Part shown: piece after piece, positions 44,378 through 53,790 of the stretch
Position numbering within the stretch: position 1 is the first letter of the stretch
Layout: each line of letters opens with the position of its first letter
From: an uncultured Burkholderiales bacterium
GTDB taxonomy: Bacteria; Pseudomonadota; Gammaproteobacteria; Burkholderiales; Burkholderiaceae_C
Direction of reading: 5' to 3'
Assembly: GCA_903935585.1 (NCBI GenBank)
Contig: CAIZSE010000087.1
Span: 1 to 64,000 of the forward strand
Length of the DNA stretch: 64,000 bases
The notes under the pieces: generated by a model
The model's database searches: none
What the model saw: the letters and a program-made list of their open reading frames with translations, nothing else
What the model was told of the DNA's origin: nothing
Made by a program: the position numbers and the translations under genes

Positions 44378-45037
44378 ATGATCACCTGCATGAACTTTGA
44401 AGCCATTTTGTTTGACTGCGACGGCGTGCTGGTCGACAGCGAAGCCATCACCTGCGGCGTGTTGCGTGACATGTTTGAGCAGCAAGGCTGGCGCATGACG
44501 CTGGCCGAATGCATGCAGCGCTTTGTGGGCCATACGGTCAAAAGCCAGCGCGCCTTCATTGAAGAAAACACCGGTCAGCCCCTCACCGACGCCTGGCTGG
44601 AACAGTTTTTTGCCCTGCGCAACGAGCGTCTGACGCAAAGCATCACCGCCATCGAGGGCGTGCACGATGCGGTGGCGCACCTGCACGACCACTGCCAGGG
44701 CCGCATCGCCGTGGCTTCTGGGGCTGACCGCTTCAAGGTCGAGATGATGCTCAAGCAAGTGGGGTTGATGGCCTTTTTTGAAGGCCGCATTTTCAGTGGG
44801 CACGAAATGCCGCGCAGCAAACCGCACCCCGATGTGTACCTGGCGGCGGCTGCTCATTTGCAAATCGACCCGGCGCGTTGTCTGGTGATCGAAGACACCA
44901 CGGTGGGCATCACCGCAGGTGTGGCAGCAGGTGCCACCGTGTGGGCCTATGCCGCACCACCGGCCGAGCATGCACCGCTGCTGCAGTCGGGCGCGCAGCG
45001 GGTCTTCACAGGCATGCACGAATTGCGGCTGGGCTGA
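44378..45037 (+). CDS. HAD-superfamily phosphatase/mutase-like hydrolase
   Basis: A 219-residue HAD subfamily IA enzyme: DCDGVLVDSE nucleophile loop, the small helical cap (25-85), the SGADRFKVE motif II, and KPHPDVYL / VIEDTTVGI motifs III-IV. Matches phosphoglycolate phosphatase or beta-phosphoglucomutase-like proteins. Starts at 44378 or 44390 are both possible. Confidence 0.87.
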   Translation: MITCMNFEAILFDCDGVLVDSEAITCGVLRDMFEQQGWRMTLAECMQRFVGHTVKSQRAFIEENTGQPLTDAWLEQFFALRNERLTQSITAIEGVHDAVAHLHDHCQGRIAVASGADRFKVEMMLKQVGLMAFFEGRIFSGHEMPRSKPHPDVYLAAAAHLQIDPARCLVIEDTTVGITAGVAAGATVWAYAAPPAEHAPLLQSGAQRVFTGMHELRLG

Positions 45038-45048
45038 CCGCCAGCTGC

Positions 45049-46092
45049 TCAGCCTGGCTGAGCCCCTCTGAACCCATCGGGCGTCTGGCCTGTCCAGCCC
45101 TTGAACGCCCGCATGAAACTTTTTTCATTCTGAAAGCCCACTTCCGAGGCGATCTGCTTGATCGGACGCTGTGTGCGCAGCAGCAAGTCCATGGACAGGT
45201 CACGGCGCACGGCGTCTTTGAGTTGCTGCAGGCTGGCGCCTTCGTCTTTCAGTTGCCGGTGCAGCGTGCGTGCCGACAGGTTCAGCCATGCGGCCAGGTC
45301 GCTGGCGTTGCGGCTGTGTTCGGGGTGTTCGGCCAGGGTCTGGCGGACTTTTTCCACCAGCAAGCGGTCGCGTCGGTAGGGCCGCACCGTGAGCAACAAG
45401 GCGCGTTGCAGCATGCGTTGCAATGCGGCTTCGTCGCGGCGCACCGGCAGGCTCAGGTAGCCCGCGTCGAACTGCAGGCTGTGCATGGGGGCATTGAATT
45501 GCGTGGGCCCGTCAAACAGCACTTGGTAGCTGTCGGCATGCGCGGGGGGTGCAAATCGCAAGGTGGTGTGCAGCAAAGGAATGCGCGAGTCGGTCAGCCA
45601 GCAGGCCACGCCTAAAGCGTTGCGCAGCACCGATACCACGCAAAATTCCTGAAATTGGCCCAAATCGCGGCCTACGTGCAATTCCAGGCTGGCGACGCCA
45701 CGGTCTTGGGAAATTTTCAAATGGATGTCGTCGGTCAACAGGCCGTGGTGGCGGCACCAGCGTTGCAGCGCCACGCCCAGGTTGGGGGCCGTCAGCGATG
45801 CGCGCACCAGCATGCCGTAACTGCCCCAGGGCAGGCGGCGGCTGAACCAGCCCAGGGCTTCGTCGTCCAGCGCCTTCATGGCGGTGGCAGACAACCACTC
45901 CATTTGCAAGGCGGTGATGCGCGCCTCGGCATTTTTAAGTAAGTTTGGCGCAATTTGTGCTTGGGTCAGCGCGGGCAAAGGGTCCATGCCGCGTTGAGCG
46001 TAGGCGGTCGCAATGGCCTGCACAAAAGCCATGGGTGTTTCTGTTCGGCCGGTGGGGCTCAGGTTGGGGATGTCCGTATCGTTGGGGCTCAT
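45049..46092 (-). CDS. AraC-family transcriptional regulator
   Basis: A 347-residue regulator with an N-terminal arabinose-binding-like domain (PF12625 style) and a C-terminal double HTH (DLAAWLNLSARTLHRQLKDEG and PIKQIASEVGFQNEKSFMRAFKGWTG). The ATG at 46092 gives the normal family start; the frame continues upstream without homology. Divergent from the methylcrotonyl-CoA carboxylase beta gene over 133 bp, so a second, pathway-specific regulator for that half of the cluster is likely. Confidence 0.9.
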   Translation of the reverse strand: MSPNDTDIPNLSPTGRTETPMAFVQAIATAYAQRGMDPLPALTQAQIAPNLLKNAEARITALQMEWLSATAMKALDDEALGWFSRRLPWGSYGMLVRASLTAPNLGVALQRWCRHHGLLTDDIHLKISQDRGVASLELHVGRDLGQFQEFCVVSVLRNALGVACWLTDSRIPLLHTTLRFAPPAHADSYQVLFDGPTQFNAPMHSLQFDAGYLSLPVRRDEAALQRMLQRALLLTVRPYRRDRLLVEKVRQTLAEHPEHSRNASDLAAWLNLSARTLHRQLKDEGASLQQLKDAVRRDLSMDLLLRTQRPIKQIASEVGFQNEKSFMRAFKGWTGQTPDGFRGAQPG

Positions 46093-46225
46093 GATGGTGT
46101 AAATTGTGGCACGATTTGCAACCCATTTGACACCCTGCAAGCCGCAAACAGGCCTAAGCTGATGGCCATTGCACTTTAAATACCCGGTTTGGCCAAACCA
46201 GGTGGTGCACCGACAAGGAAGCCCC

Positions 46226-47833
46226 ATGACTGTTTTGCACTCCCAACTGAACCCGCGCTCAGCCGATTTCCAGCACAACGCTGCCGCCATGCGTGGTCTG
46301 GTCGATGACCTGCGCACCCATCTTGAACGCGTGGCTTTGGGCGGTGGCGATGCCCCCCGCGCCAAGCACACGGCCCGTGGCAAGCTGCTGCCAAGAGACC
46401 GCGTGCAAATGCTGCTCGACCCCGGCACGCCTTTCCTCGAAGTCGCACCCTTGGCTGCGCTCAACATGTACAACAACGATGCGCCCAGCTCGGGCGTGAT
46501 CGTGGGCATTGGCCGTGTGAGCGGGGTGGACTGCATGATTGTGTGCAACGACGCCACCGTGAAGGGGGGCACCTATTACCCCATGACGGTCAAAAAGCAT
46601 TTGCGCGCGCAGGAAATCGCGCAGCAAAACCAATTGCCCTGCATTTACCTGGTCGATTCGGGCGGCGCCAACCTGCCCAACCAAGACGAGGTTTTTCCGG
46701 ACCGCGACCACTTCGGCCGCATCTTTTTTAACCAGGCCAACATGAGTGCGCAGGGCATCGCGCAAATTGCGGTGGTCATGGGCAGCTGCACAGCGGGCGG
46801 CGCGTATGTGCCCGCCATGAGCGACGAAACCATCATCGTCAAAAACCAGGGCACCATCTTTCTGGGCGGCCCACCGTTGGTCAAGGCGGCCACGGGCGAG
46901 GTGGTCACTGCAGAAGACTTGGGCGGCGGCGACGTGCACACACGCTTGTCCGGAGTGGCCGATCACCTGGCGCAAAACGATGTGCACGCCTTGGCCCTGG
47001 CGCGCCAGGCTGTGAAAAATCTGAACGCCCAAAAGGCGCCGAACATCGCAACGCATGCCCCCGTGCCTCCCAAGTTCGATGCGAAAGAGCTGTATGGCGT
47101 GATTCCCACAGACACGCGCAAGCCCTTTGATGTGCGCGAGATCATCGCCCGCATCGTGGATGGCTCCGAGTTTGATGAATTCAAATCGCGCTTTGGCACC
47201 ACCTTGATTTGCGGCTTTGCGCGCATCGAAGGCATGCCGGTGGGCATCATTGCCAACAACGGCATTTTGTTCAGTGAGTCGGCGCTGAAAGGTGCGCACT
47301 TCATCGAGCTGTGCTGCCAGCGCAAGATCCCGCTGGTGTTTTTGCAAAACATCACCGGCTTCATGGTGGGGCGCAAATACGAAAACGAAGGCATCGCCCG
47401 CAACGGCGCCAAGATGGTCACCGCCGTGGCCACCGCTGCGGTGCCCAAATTCACCATCATCATTGGCGGCAGCTTTGGCGCGGGCAACTACGGCATGTGC
47501 GGCCGCGCTTACAGCCCGCGTTTTTTGTGGATGTGGCCCAACGCCCGCATCAGCGTCATGGGCGGCGAGCAGGCCGCGAGCGTGCTGGCCACCGTCAAGC
47601 GCGATGGCATTGAAGGCAAGGGCGGGCAGTGGAGCATGGAAGAAGAAGAAGCCTTCAAGGCACCGATCAAGCAGCAATACGAAGATCAGGGGCACCCTTA
47701 CTACGCCACCGCCCGCATCTGGGATGACGGCATCATCGACCCGGCCGACACGCGCCGCGTGCTGGCGCTGGGCCTGTCGGCCTCCCTCAATGCGCCGATC
47801 CCTGAAACGAAATTTGGACTTTTCCGCATGTGA
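46226..47833 (+). CDS. liuB: methylcrotonyl-CoA carboxylase, carboxyltransferase (beta) subunit
   Basis: A 535-residue carboxyltransferase that transfers CO2 from biotin to 3-methylcrotonyl-CoA. Features are [29 protein letters not shown]-type substrate region near 160, [16 protein letters not shown] near 190, the [11 protein letters not shown] loop near 395 and [16 protein letters not shown] near 427. Its partner liuD lies 2 kb downstream, separated by vapBC and a DinB gene. ATG 46226 has an AAGGAAG site. Confidence 0.96.
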   Translation: MTVLHSQLNPRSADFQHNAAAMRGLVDDLRTHLERVALGGGDAPRAKHTARGKLLPRDRVQMLLDPGTPFLEVAPLAALNMYNNDAPSSGVIVGIGRVSGVDCMIVCNDATVKGGTYYPMTVKKHLRAQEIAQQNQLPCIYLVDSGGANLPNQDEVFPDRDHFGRIFFNQANMSAQGIAQIAVVMGSCTAGGAYVPAMSDETIIVKNQGTIFLGGPPLVKAATGEVVTAEDLGGGDVHTRLSGVADHLAQNDVHALALARQAVKNLNAQKAPNIATHAPVPPKFDAKELYGVIPTDTRKPFDVREIIARIVDGSEFDEFKSRFGTTLICGFARIEGMPVGIIANNGILFSESALKGAHFIELCCQRKIPLVFLQNITGFMVGRKYENEGIARNGAKMVTAVATAAVPKFTIIIGGSFGAGNYGMCGRAYSPRFLWMWPNARISVMGGEQAASVLATVKRDGIEGKGGQWSMEEEEAFKAPIKQQYEDQGHPYYATARIWDDGIIDPADTRRVLALGLSASLNAPIPETKFGLFRM

Positions 47834-47862
47834 TGTGTATGATTTTGTAAATTCATACACAT
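47814..47862 (+). promoter_or_regulatory. vapBC promoter and palindromic operator
   Basis: A -35 TTGGAC (47814-47819), 18-bp spacer and -10 TATGAT (47838-47843). The 10-bp arms ATGTGTATGA (47833-47842) and TCATACACAT (47853-47862) form a palindrome over the -10. This is the layout of an autoregulated toxin-antitoxin promoter. It overlaps the liuB stop codon. Confidence 0.7.
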
Positions 47863-47877
47863 TCAGGGGCTGAAAAC

Positions 47878-48204
47878 ATGCGAACCAACATCGAAATCGA
47901 CGACGACTTGATGGCCGCCGCCATGGCGGCGGGCGGCTTCAAGACCAAAAAGGAAGCGGTCGAAGAGGGCTTGCGCCTGGTGCGTCGGCGTCAGGTCTAC
48001 AACGGTTTGCTGGCCTTGCGTGGCAAGTTGCAATGGGACGACTCAGACGCCGCTTGGGCGCAAGCCCACACGCCAGAGGCTTCAGTCATGGCCGCCCAAG
48101 AGCCTCAGGGCGCGTACGGCGTGAAGCCCAAGCCTGCAACCACGACCGGACGCTCGGCAAAAGCCAAAAAACCGGTCGCGGCAAAACGGAGCAAGGCCAA
48201 ATGA
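47878..48204 (+). CDS. vapB: VapB-type antitoxin with a basic C-terminal tail
   Basis: A 108-residue antitoxin: ribbon-helix-helix start RTNIEIDDDLMAAAM, then KTKKEAVEEGLRLVRRRQ, the VapB family core (~1-50), and a middle toxin-neutralising segment (LALRGKLQWDDSD). The last ~35 residues are Ala/Lys/Pro-rich, longer and more basic than in most VapB proteins (70-85 aa). It overlaps vapC by four bases. Confidence 0.87.
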   Translation: MRTNIEIDDDLMAAAMAAGGFKTKKEAVEEGLRLVRRRQVYNGLLALRGKLQWDDSDAAWAQAHTPEASVMAAQEPQGAYGVKPKPATTTGRSAKAKKPVAAKRSKAK

Positions 48205-48602
48205 TCTTGGTGGACGCCAGTGTCTGGATCGACTTCTTCCGTGAAGGGCGAAGCACGCAAAGTCAGACCTTGGCCCGTTGCTTGGGCGATTCCAGTGTGG
48301 AGGTCGGCATGGCCGATCTGGTGCTGTTCGAGGTCATGCGTGGGTTTCGCGAAGGGGGCTTGATGCGCGAAGCCCAAACACTCATGAGCGCATTGCCGCA
48401 GGTGGAAATCGGGGGGACAGCGCCTGTGTTGAGGGCGGCAGAGCGTTACCGGCAATTGCGCAGCCAGGGCCGCACCGTGCACAGCCCCATTGACGTGCTG
48501 CTGGCCAGCTACTGCATGACCCACAGCCACGCGCTGCTGCACCGCGATGCTGACTTTGAATCACTCAAAACTCTCGGAGGGCTTGACACATGGCCACATT
48601 GA
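48201..48602 (+). CDS. vapC: VapC-type PIN-domain ribonuclease toxin
   Basis: A 133-residue PIN nuclease. Acidic site: Asp5 (LVDASVWIDFF), a Glu near 43 (FEVMRGF), an Asp near 98 (IDVLLASYC) and Asp residues in HRDADFE. It would cleave RNA when freed from VapB. It overlaps the DinB start by 13 bases, so it is in series with liu genes. Confidence 0.9.
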   Translation: MILVDASVWIDFFREGRSTQSQTLARCLGDSSVEVGMADLVLFEVMRGFREGGLMREAQTLMSALPQVEIGGTAPVLRAAERYRQLRSQGRTVHSPIDVLLASYCMTHSHALLHRDADFESLKTLGGLDTWPH

Positions 48603-49129
48603 AACCATCACTGAGCCCTTTTCATACCCACTTCGACCAGCAAGCGCGATACCACGTCTGGGCCACGCACCGACTGCTTGAGGCGGTCTCGCGCGTGTCC
48701 GCAGAAGACTACAAGCGCGATGTGGGCCTGTTCTTCAAAAGTATCCATGGCACGCTGAACCATCTGCTGGTGGCCGAGCACCTGCTTTGGTATGCGCGTT
48801 TTTCAAAAGGCGCATCGCCGGTGCTGGCGCTGGATAGCGAGATTGAACCTGACCGCGAACGCCTGGCGCAGGCACTCAACGGTGGCTCGGCCAACTGGTC
48901 GCAGCTCATCAGCACCTGGCCCGTCACGCTTTTTGAGGGCCATCTGGCTTACCGGACCAGCCAGGGTGAGCCGCAGTCTTTGCCATTTGCACCCACCTTG
49001 GCGCATGTGTTCAACCATGCCACGCACCACCGTGGCCAGATCACGGCAGCCCTGACGCACCTGGGCCATGAGTGCCCGGCGCTCGATATGGTTTTCTTCC
49101 TTCAAGAACAGCAGAGTCCCAAAGCATGA
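48590..49129 (+). CDS. DinB-family protein (putative metal-dependent, YfiT/DinB fold)
   Basis: A 179-residue four-helix DinB-like protein: the His triad comes from HGTLNHLL near 46-50 and HVFNHATHHRGQI near 143-151. Family members include thiol-dependent enzymes and bacillithiol transferases; this one is uncharacterised. It overlaps liuC by four bases. Confidence 0.85.
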   Translation: MATLKPSLSPFHTHFDQQARYHVWATHRLLEAVSRVSAEDYKRDVGLFFKSIHGTLNHLLVAEHLLWYARFSKGASPVLALDSEIEPDRERLAQALNGGSANWSQLISTWPVTLFEGHLAYRTSQGEPQSLPFAPTLAHVFNHATHHRGQITAALTHLGHECPALDMVFFLQEQQSPKA

Positions 49130-49908
49130 GTACAGCCCTCAATATTTCCACCCAGAGCGGCGTGCAGACCATCACGCTGTCGCGCCCCGATGTGCGCAAC
49201 GCCTTCAACGACGAAGTGATTGCCGAGCTGAAAAACGCTTTCATGGCGGTGGCGCAAGACAGCGCTGTGCGCTGCGTCGTGCTGGCTGCCGTGGGCCCTG
49301 CCTTTTGTGCTGGCGCAGACCTGAACTGGATGCGACGGATGGCCGACTACACCCGCGAAGAAAACCTGGCCGATGCAGGCGAGTTGGCCGCCATGCTGCG
49401 TGCCATCTACCAATGCCCGCAGCCGACCATCGCCCGTGTGCAGGGCGATGTGTACGCTGGCGGCATGGGCCTGGTGGCCGCGTGTGACATGGCGGTGAGC
49501 GTTGACACGGCCAACTACTGTTTGAGCGAGGTCAAGCTGGGCCTGATCCCGGCGACCATCAGCCCGTATGTGATTCGGGCCATGGGCGCGCGTGCGGCGC
49601 ACCGCTACTTTTTAACGGCCGAGCGCTTTGGTGCTGCCGAGGCGCACCGCATCGGCCTGGTACACGAAGTGGTTGCCGTGGATGCGCTGGATGCCAAAGT
49701 GGCCGAACTGACGCAGGCATTGGTAAATGCCAGCCCCCATGCCGTGCGTGCCTGCAAAAAATTATTGCAAGACGTGGCCGAGCGCGACATCAACGACGCA
49801 CTGGTGGCGCAGACGGTGGCCGGCATCGCCGACATCCGTGCCAGCAGCGAGGGCAAGGAGGGCGTGCAGTCCTTTTTGCAAAAAAGAAAACCCTATTGGG
49901 TGGCTTGA
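49126..49908 (+). CDS. liuC: methylglutaconyl-CoA hydratase (enoyl-CoA hydratase family)
   Basis: A 260-residue crotonase-fold enzyme with oxyanion loops FCAGADL and GDVYAGGMGLVAACD and Glu in LSEVKLGLIPATISPYV. Operon position between the carboxylase subunits identifies it as LiuC, hydrating 3-methylglutaconyl-CoA to HMG-CoA. ATG 49126; the preceding codons lie inside the DinB gene. Confidence 0.93.
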   Translation: MSTALNISTQSGVQTITLSRPDVRNAFNDEVIAELKNAFMAVAQDSAVRCVVLAAVGPAFCAGADLNWMRRMADYTREENLADAGELAAMLRAIYQCPQPTIARVQGDVYAGGMGLVAACDMAVSVDTANYCLSEVKLGLIPATISPYVIRAMGARAAHRYFLTAERFGAAEAHRIGLVHEVVAVDALDAKVAELTQALVNASPHAVRACKKLLQDVAERDINDALVAQTVAGIADIRASSEGKEGVQSFLQKRKPYWVA

Positions 49909-49918
49909 GGAAGCAAAC

Positions 49919-51928
49919 ATGTTCAAAAAAATACTCATCGCCAACCGTGGCGAAATCGCTTGCCGCGTTGCGGCCACTGCCCGCCGTCTGGGCATCCAAA
50001 CGGTGGCTGTTTACTCAGACGCCGATGCAGGGGCCAAGCATGTTCAGGCTTGCGATGAAGCGGTGCATGTGGGCGGCAGCGCCCCCAAAGACAGCTATTT
50101 GCGCTGGGAGCGAATTCTGGAGGCGGCGAAAGCCACGGGTGCCGAGGCTGTGCACCCCGGCTATGGTTTCTTGAGCGAAAACGAAGACTTTGCCAAGGCC
50201 TGCGCGGAAGCTGGTCTGGTGTTCATTGGCCCGCCCGCATCGGCCATTCTGGCGATGGGCCTGAAGGCCGAGTCCAAGCGCCTGATGGCGTCGGCCGGCG
50301 TGCCACTCGTGCCCGGTTACCACGGGGTCGACCAGGACCCGGCGCTGCTGCAACGCGAAGCCGACAACATCGGTTACCCGGCACTCATCAAGGCCAGTGC
50401 AGGCGGCGGCGGCAAGGGCATGCGCGTGGTTGAAAAGTCGGAAGACTTTGCGGCGGCATTGGCCAGTTGCCAGCGCGAGGCCATCAACAGCTTTGGCAGC
50501 GATGCGGTGCTGATTGAAAAGTATGTGCAGCGCCCTCGTCACATCGAGATTCAGGTGTTTGGCGACACGCAAGGCAATTGCGTGTATTTGTTCGAGCGCG
50601 ACTGCTCGGTGCAGCGCCGCCACCAGAAGGTGCTGGAAGAAGCGCCGGCGCCTGGCATGACCGAAACCCTGCGCGCGCAAATGGGCGCAGCCGCTGTGGC
50701 GGCGGCCAAGGCCGTGAACTACGTGGGCGCGGGGACAGTGGAGTTCATCGTCGAGCAAACGGCCTACGACCAACCCGAATCGATGAAGTTCTTCTTCATG
50801 GAAATGAACACCCGCCTGCAGGTGGAGCATCCCGTGACCGAGGCCATCACCGGGCTGGATCTGGTGGAGTGGCAATTGCGTGTGGCCAGTGGCGAGCCAC
50901 TGCCATTGCGGCAGGACCAGTTGCGCATCCAAGGCCATGCCATCGAGGCGCGCATCTGTGCCGAGAACCCGGACAACAACTTTTTGCCCGCCACCGGGAC
51001 TTTGCAGGTTTACCGCAAGCCACAAGCGACCAGTTTTGAACGCGGTCACGTGCGTGTCGACGACGGCGTGCGCGAGGGCGACACCATCAGCCCGTTTTAC
51101 GACTCCATGGTGGCCAAACTGATTGTGCATGGTGACACGCGTGAGCAGGCGCTGGCACGGCTCGACATCGCGTTGGCGCAAACCCACATCGTGGGCCTGA
51201 ACACCAATGTGCAGTTCTTGCGGCATGTGGTGCGCTCATCGGCATTTGTCCAGGCGCAACTCGACACCGCACTCATTCAGCGTGAAGCTGCGGTGCTTTT
51301 CAAGCAGGAAACTGTGGGCTTGCCAGCGGCCGTGGCCGCCGTGGTGGCGCACACTTTGCACGCCGAGCAAGCCTTGCAGGGGCACGACCCGTTCAGCCGC
51401 CGCGATGGCTGGCAGTCGCATGGCGTGACGCAGCGTCGCTTTGAATTTCTTTGGCAAGACCAGCCGCGTTCTGCCCGCCTGAATTGCTTGCACGACGGCG
51501 CCTTGAGCTTGTCGCTGGAAGGTGATGCCCCCGTGGCTGGTTTGCTGAGTTTTGTGGCCGATGGCGCCGGCTTGTGGGTTCAGTGGGGCGATGCCCCGCG
51601 TTTGTTCAGCCAGCTCGATTGGCAAGGCGAAACCGCGCACCTTTTCACGCCCCAGGGCGCGACCCGCATCACCGTGCTCGACCCACTGGCCCATGCGGGC
51701 GAAGCCGTGCAAGAAGGTGGTCGCCTGACCGCGCCCATGCCGGGCAAGGTGGTGTCGTTTGCCGTCAAGGCCGGTGACAAAGTCAAGGCCGGCCAGCCGC
51801 TGGCCGTGATGGAGGCCATGAAAATGGAGCACACGATCAGCGCACCGAAAGATGGTGTGGTGGCCGAGTTGCTCTATGCGCCCGGCGACCAGGTCGCCGA
51901 CGGGGCAGAGCTGCTCAAGCTCAGCTGA
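49919..51928 (+). CDS. liuD: methylcrotonyl-CoA carboxylase, biotin carboxylase (alpha) subunit
   Basis: A 669-residue protein: biotin carboxylase (FKKILIANRGEIACRV; ATP-grasp with KASAGGGGKGMRVV near 160; EMNTRLQVEHPVTE near 290) followed by a BT linker and a C-terminal biotinyl domain with EAMKMEH, biotin on Lys635. It needs bicarbonate, which the operon's carbonic anhydrase could provide. Starts 10 bases after liuC. Confidence 0.97.
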   Translation: MFKKILIANRGEIACRVAATARRLGIQTVAVYSDADAGAKHVQACDEAVHVGGSAPKDSYLRWERILEAAKATGAEAVHPGYGFLSENEDFAKACAEAGLVFIGPPASAILAMGLKAESKRLMASAGVPLVPGYHGVDQDPALLQREADNIGYPALIKASAGGGGKGMRVVEKSEDFAAALASCQREAINSFGSDAVLIEKYVQRPRHIEIQVFGDTQGNCVYLFERDCSVQRRHQKVLEEAPAPGMTETLRAQMGAAAVAAAKAVNYVGAGTVEFIVEQTAYDQPESMKFFFMEMNTRLQVEHPVTEAITGLDLVEWQLRVASGEPLPLRQDQLRIQGHAIEARICAENPDNNFLPATGTLQVYRKPQATSFERGHVRVDDGVREGDTISPFYDSMVAKLIVHGDTREQALARLDIALAQTHIVGLNTNVQFLRHVVRSSAFVQAQLDTALIQREAAVLFKQETVGLPAAVAAVVAHTLHAEQALQGHDPFSRRDGWQSHGVTQRRFEFLWQDQPRSARLNCLHDGALSLSLEGDAPVAGLLSFVADGAGLWVQWGDAPRLFSQLDWQGETAHLFTPQGATRITVLDPLAHAGEAVQEGGRLTAPMPGKVVSFAVKAGDKVKAGQPLAVMEAMKMEHTISAPKDGVVAELLYAPGDQVADGAELLKLS

Positions 51929-51940
51929 CACAATCATGGC

Positions 51941-52861
51941 ATGAACATCACCATCTGTTTTGCCAGCCTCGCACCCGAGCCTTGGGTGCAGGCCTTGCAA
52001 CAAGCTTTGCCTGGGGCACAAGTGTCGCCATGGGTCCCGGGTGCCCCGCAAGCCGATCACGCCATCGTTTGGGCACCATCCCAGCAATTCATCGACGAGC
52101 AGTCAGGTCTGAAAACCCTGTTCAACATCGGTGCAGGCGTGGATGCCTTGCTGCAGCTCAAGCTGCCACCTGCGCTCAAGGTGGTGCGCCTGGACGATGC
52201 CGGCATGTCGGTCCAGATGGCCGAATACGTTTGCCACGCGGTGATCCGGCATTTCCGTGAATTCGACGCCTACGACGCCGATACGCAGATGGGCAAGTGG
52301 TCTTACCTCAAGCCGCGCAACCGATCTGACTTTGCCGTGGGCGTGATGGGCCTGGGTGTGCTGGGTGAGCGGGTGGCCAAAGCCTTGCAGGTGTTCGAGT
52401 TCCCGGTCAATGGTTACAGCCGCAGCCCCAAAGACCTGCCGGGCATCCGGTGCTTCAGCGGAACGCAGTCCTTGCCCCAATTCCTGCAGGCCACCCGGGT
52501 GCTCGTCAACCTGATGCCGCTCACGCATCAAACCGAAAACATGCTCAACCAGACCACGCTGTCGCAATTGCAAAAGGGCGGCTACGTCATCAATGTGGCC
52601 CGGGGCAAGCACCTGGTCGAAGACGACCTGATCGCCCTGATCGACACAGGACATCTGGCAGGCGCTACCCTGGATGTGTTTCGCACCGAGCCACTGCCCA
52701 AAGAGCACCCTTTTTGGCAGCACCCGAAAATCACGGTGACCCCCCACACCTCCGCCCGCACTTTGCGCGAAGAGAGCATTGCCCAGATAGTGGGCAAAAT
52801 TCAGGCTTTGCAGCGAGGGGAGGCGATCAACGGTGTCGTGGACCCTCAGCGCGGCTATTGA
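51941..52861 (+). CDS. ghrA: glyoxylate/hydroxypyruvate reductase A-type dehydrogenase
   Basis: A 306-residue D-2-hydroxyacid dehydrogenase with Rossmann motif GVMGLGVLGERVAKAL near 133, NVARGKHL and the catalytic HTSARTLREES region near 267. The GhrA subfamily reduces glyoxylate or 2-keto acids. Its tight place between liuD and liuE (12 and 17 bases) suggests co-expression, perhaps for a branched 2-keto acid. Not part of the canonical leucine pathway. Confidence 0.88.
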   Translation: MNITICFASLAPEPWVQALQQALPGAQVSPWVPGAPQADHAIVWAPSQQFIDEQSGLKTLFNIGAGVDALLQLKLPPALKVVRLDDAGMSVQMAEYVCHAVIRHFREFDAYDADTQMGKWSYLKPRNRSDFAVGVMGLGVLGERVAKALQVFEFPVNGYSRSPKDLPGIRCFSGTQSLPQFLQATRVLVNLMPLTHQTENMLNQTTLSQLQKGGYVINVARGKHLVEDDLIALIDTGHLAGATLDVFRTEPLPKEHPFWQHPKITVTPHTSARTLREESIAQIVGKIQALQRGEAINGVVDPQRGY

Positions 52862-52878
52862 AAAGAAAGAGAACCTTC

Positions 52879-53787
52879 ATGTCGATTCCTTCACGCGTTC
52901 AAATCATCGACGTCGGCCCCCGTGACGGTCTGCAAAACGAAAAGCAGCCTGTGCCGGCCAGCGTCAAGATTGAGTTGGTGCACCGCCTGCAGGCGGCAGG
53001 CCTGAAAGAGATCGAAGTCACCAGCTTTGTCAGCCCCAAGTGGGTGCCCCAAATGGCCGACAACGCCGAAGTCATGGCGGGCATTCAGCGCGCTTCGGAC
53101 GTGCGTTACTCGGTGCTCACCCCCAACATGCAGGGCTTCCAAGCGGCGGTGGCTTCCCGGCCCGACGAGATTGTGGTGTTCGCGGCGGCCAGCCAGGCTT
53201 TCAGCCAGAAAAACATCAATTGCTCAATTGAAGAAAGCATCGAGCGCTTTGCCCCGGTGGTGCAGGCTGCCCGCGATGCGGGCATCGCGGTGCGGGGTGC
53301 CATGAGTTGCACGGTGGGTTGCCCCTACGAGGGCGATGTGTCGCCTGAGAGTGTGGCGTATCTGGCCGGCCTGATGAAGCAGATCGGCGTGCAGCGTGTG
53401 GACGTGGCCGACACGATTGGCACGGGCACACCGCTCAAGGTTCAAAGGGCGATCGAAGCCACGCTGAAACACTTTGATGTGGCGAACATCTGCGGCCACT
53501 TCCACGACACCTATGGGCAGGCGCTGGCCAACACCTTGGCCGCGTTGCAAGTCGGCGTGTGGAACTTCCAGTCGTCGGTCGCCGGCCTGGGCGGTTGCCC
53601 CTACGCCAAGGGTGCGACGGGCAATGTGGCCACCGAAGAGGTGGTTTACATGCTGCTTGGCATGGGCATCGAAACGGGCATTGACCTTGACAAGTTGGTC
53701 GATGCGGGCGCTTTCATCAGCGACTTTTTGGGCCGAAAATCCAATTCGCGCGTGGCAACGGCCGTTCTCAACAAACGGGCGGGTTGA
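52879..53787 (+). CDS. liuE: hydroxymethylglutaryl-CoA lyase
   Basis: A 302-residue TIM-barrel lyase with IIDVGPRDGLQNE (Arg/Asp site), HFHDTYGQALAN metal ligands near 212 and the Cys loop GCPYAKGATGN near 240. It splits HMG-CoA to acetoacetate and acetyl-CoA. The ATG at 52879 is the family start; a longer frame overlaps ghrA. Confidence 0.96.
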   Translation: MSIPSRVQIIDVGPRDGLQNEKQPVPASVKIELVHRLQAAGLKEIEVTSFVSPKWVPQMADNAEVMAGIQRASDVRYSVLTPNMQGFQAAVASRPDEIVVFAAASQAFSQKNINCSIEESIERFAPVVQAARDAGIAVRGAMSCTVGCPYEGDVSPESVAYLAGLMKQIGVQRVDVADTIGTGTPLKVQRAIEATLKHFDVANICGHFHDTYGQALANTLAALQVGVWNFQSSVAGLGGCPYAKGATGNVATEEVVYMLLGMGIETGIDLDKLVDAGAFISDFLGRKSNSRVATAVLNKRAG

Positions 53788-53790
53788 CGC

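Noticed and set aside
46259-47860. A 533-codon frame on the minus strand
   Set aside because: It is antisense to liuB and no motif fits.
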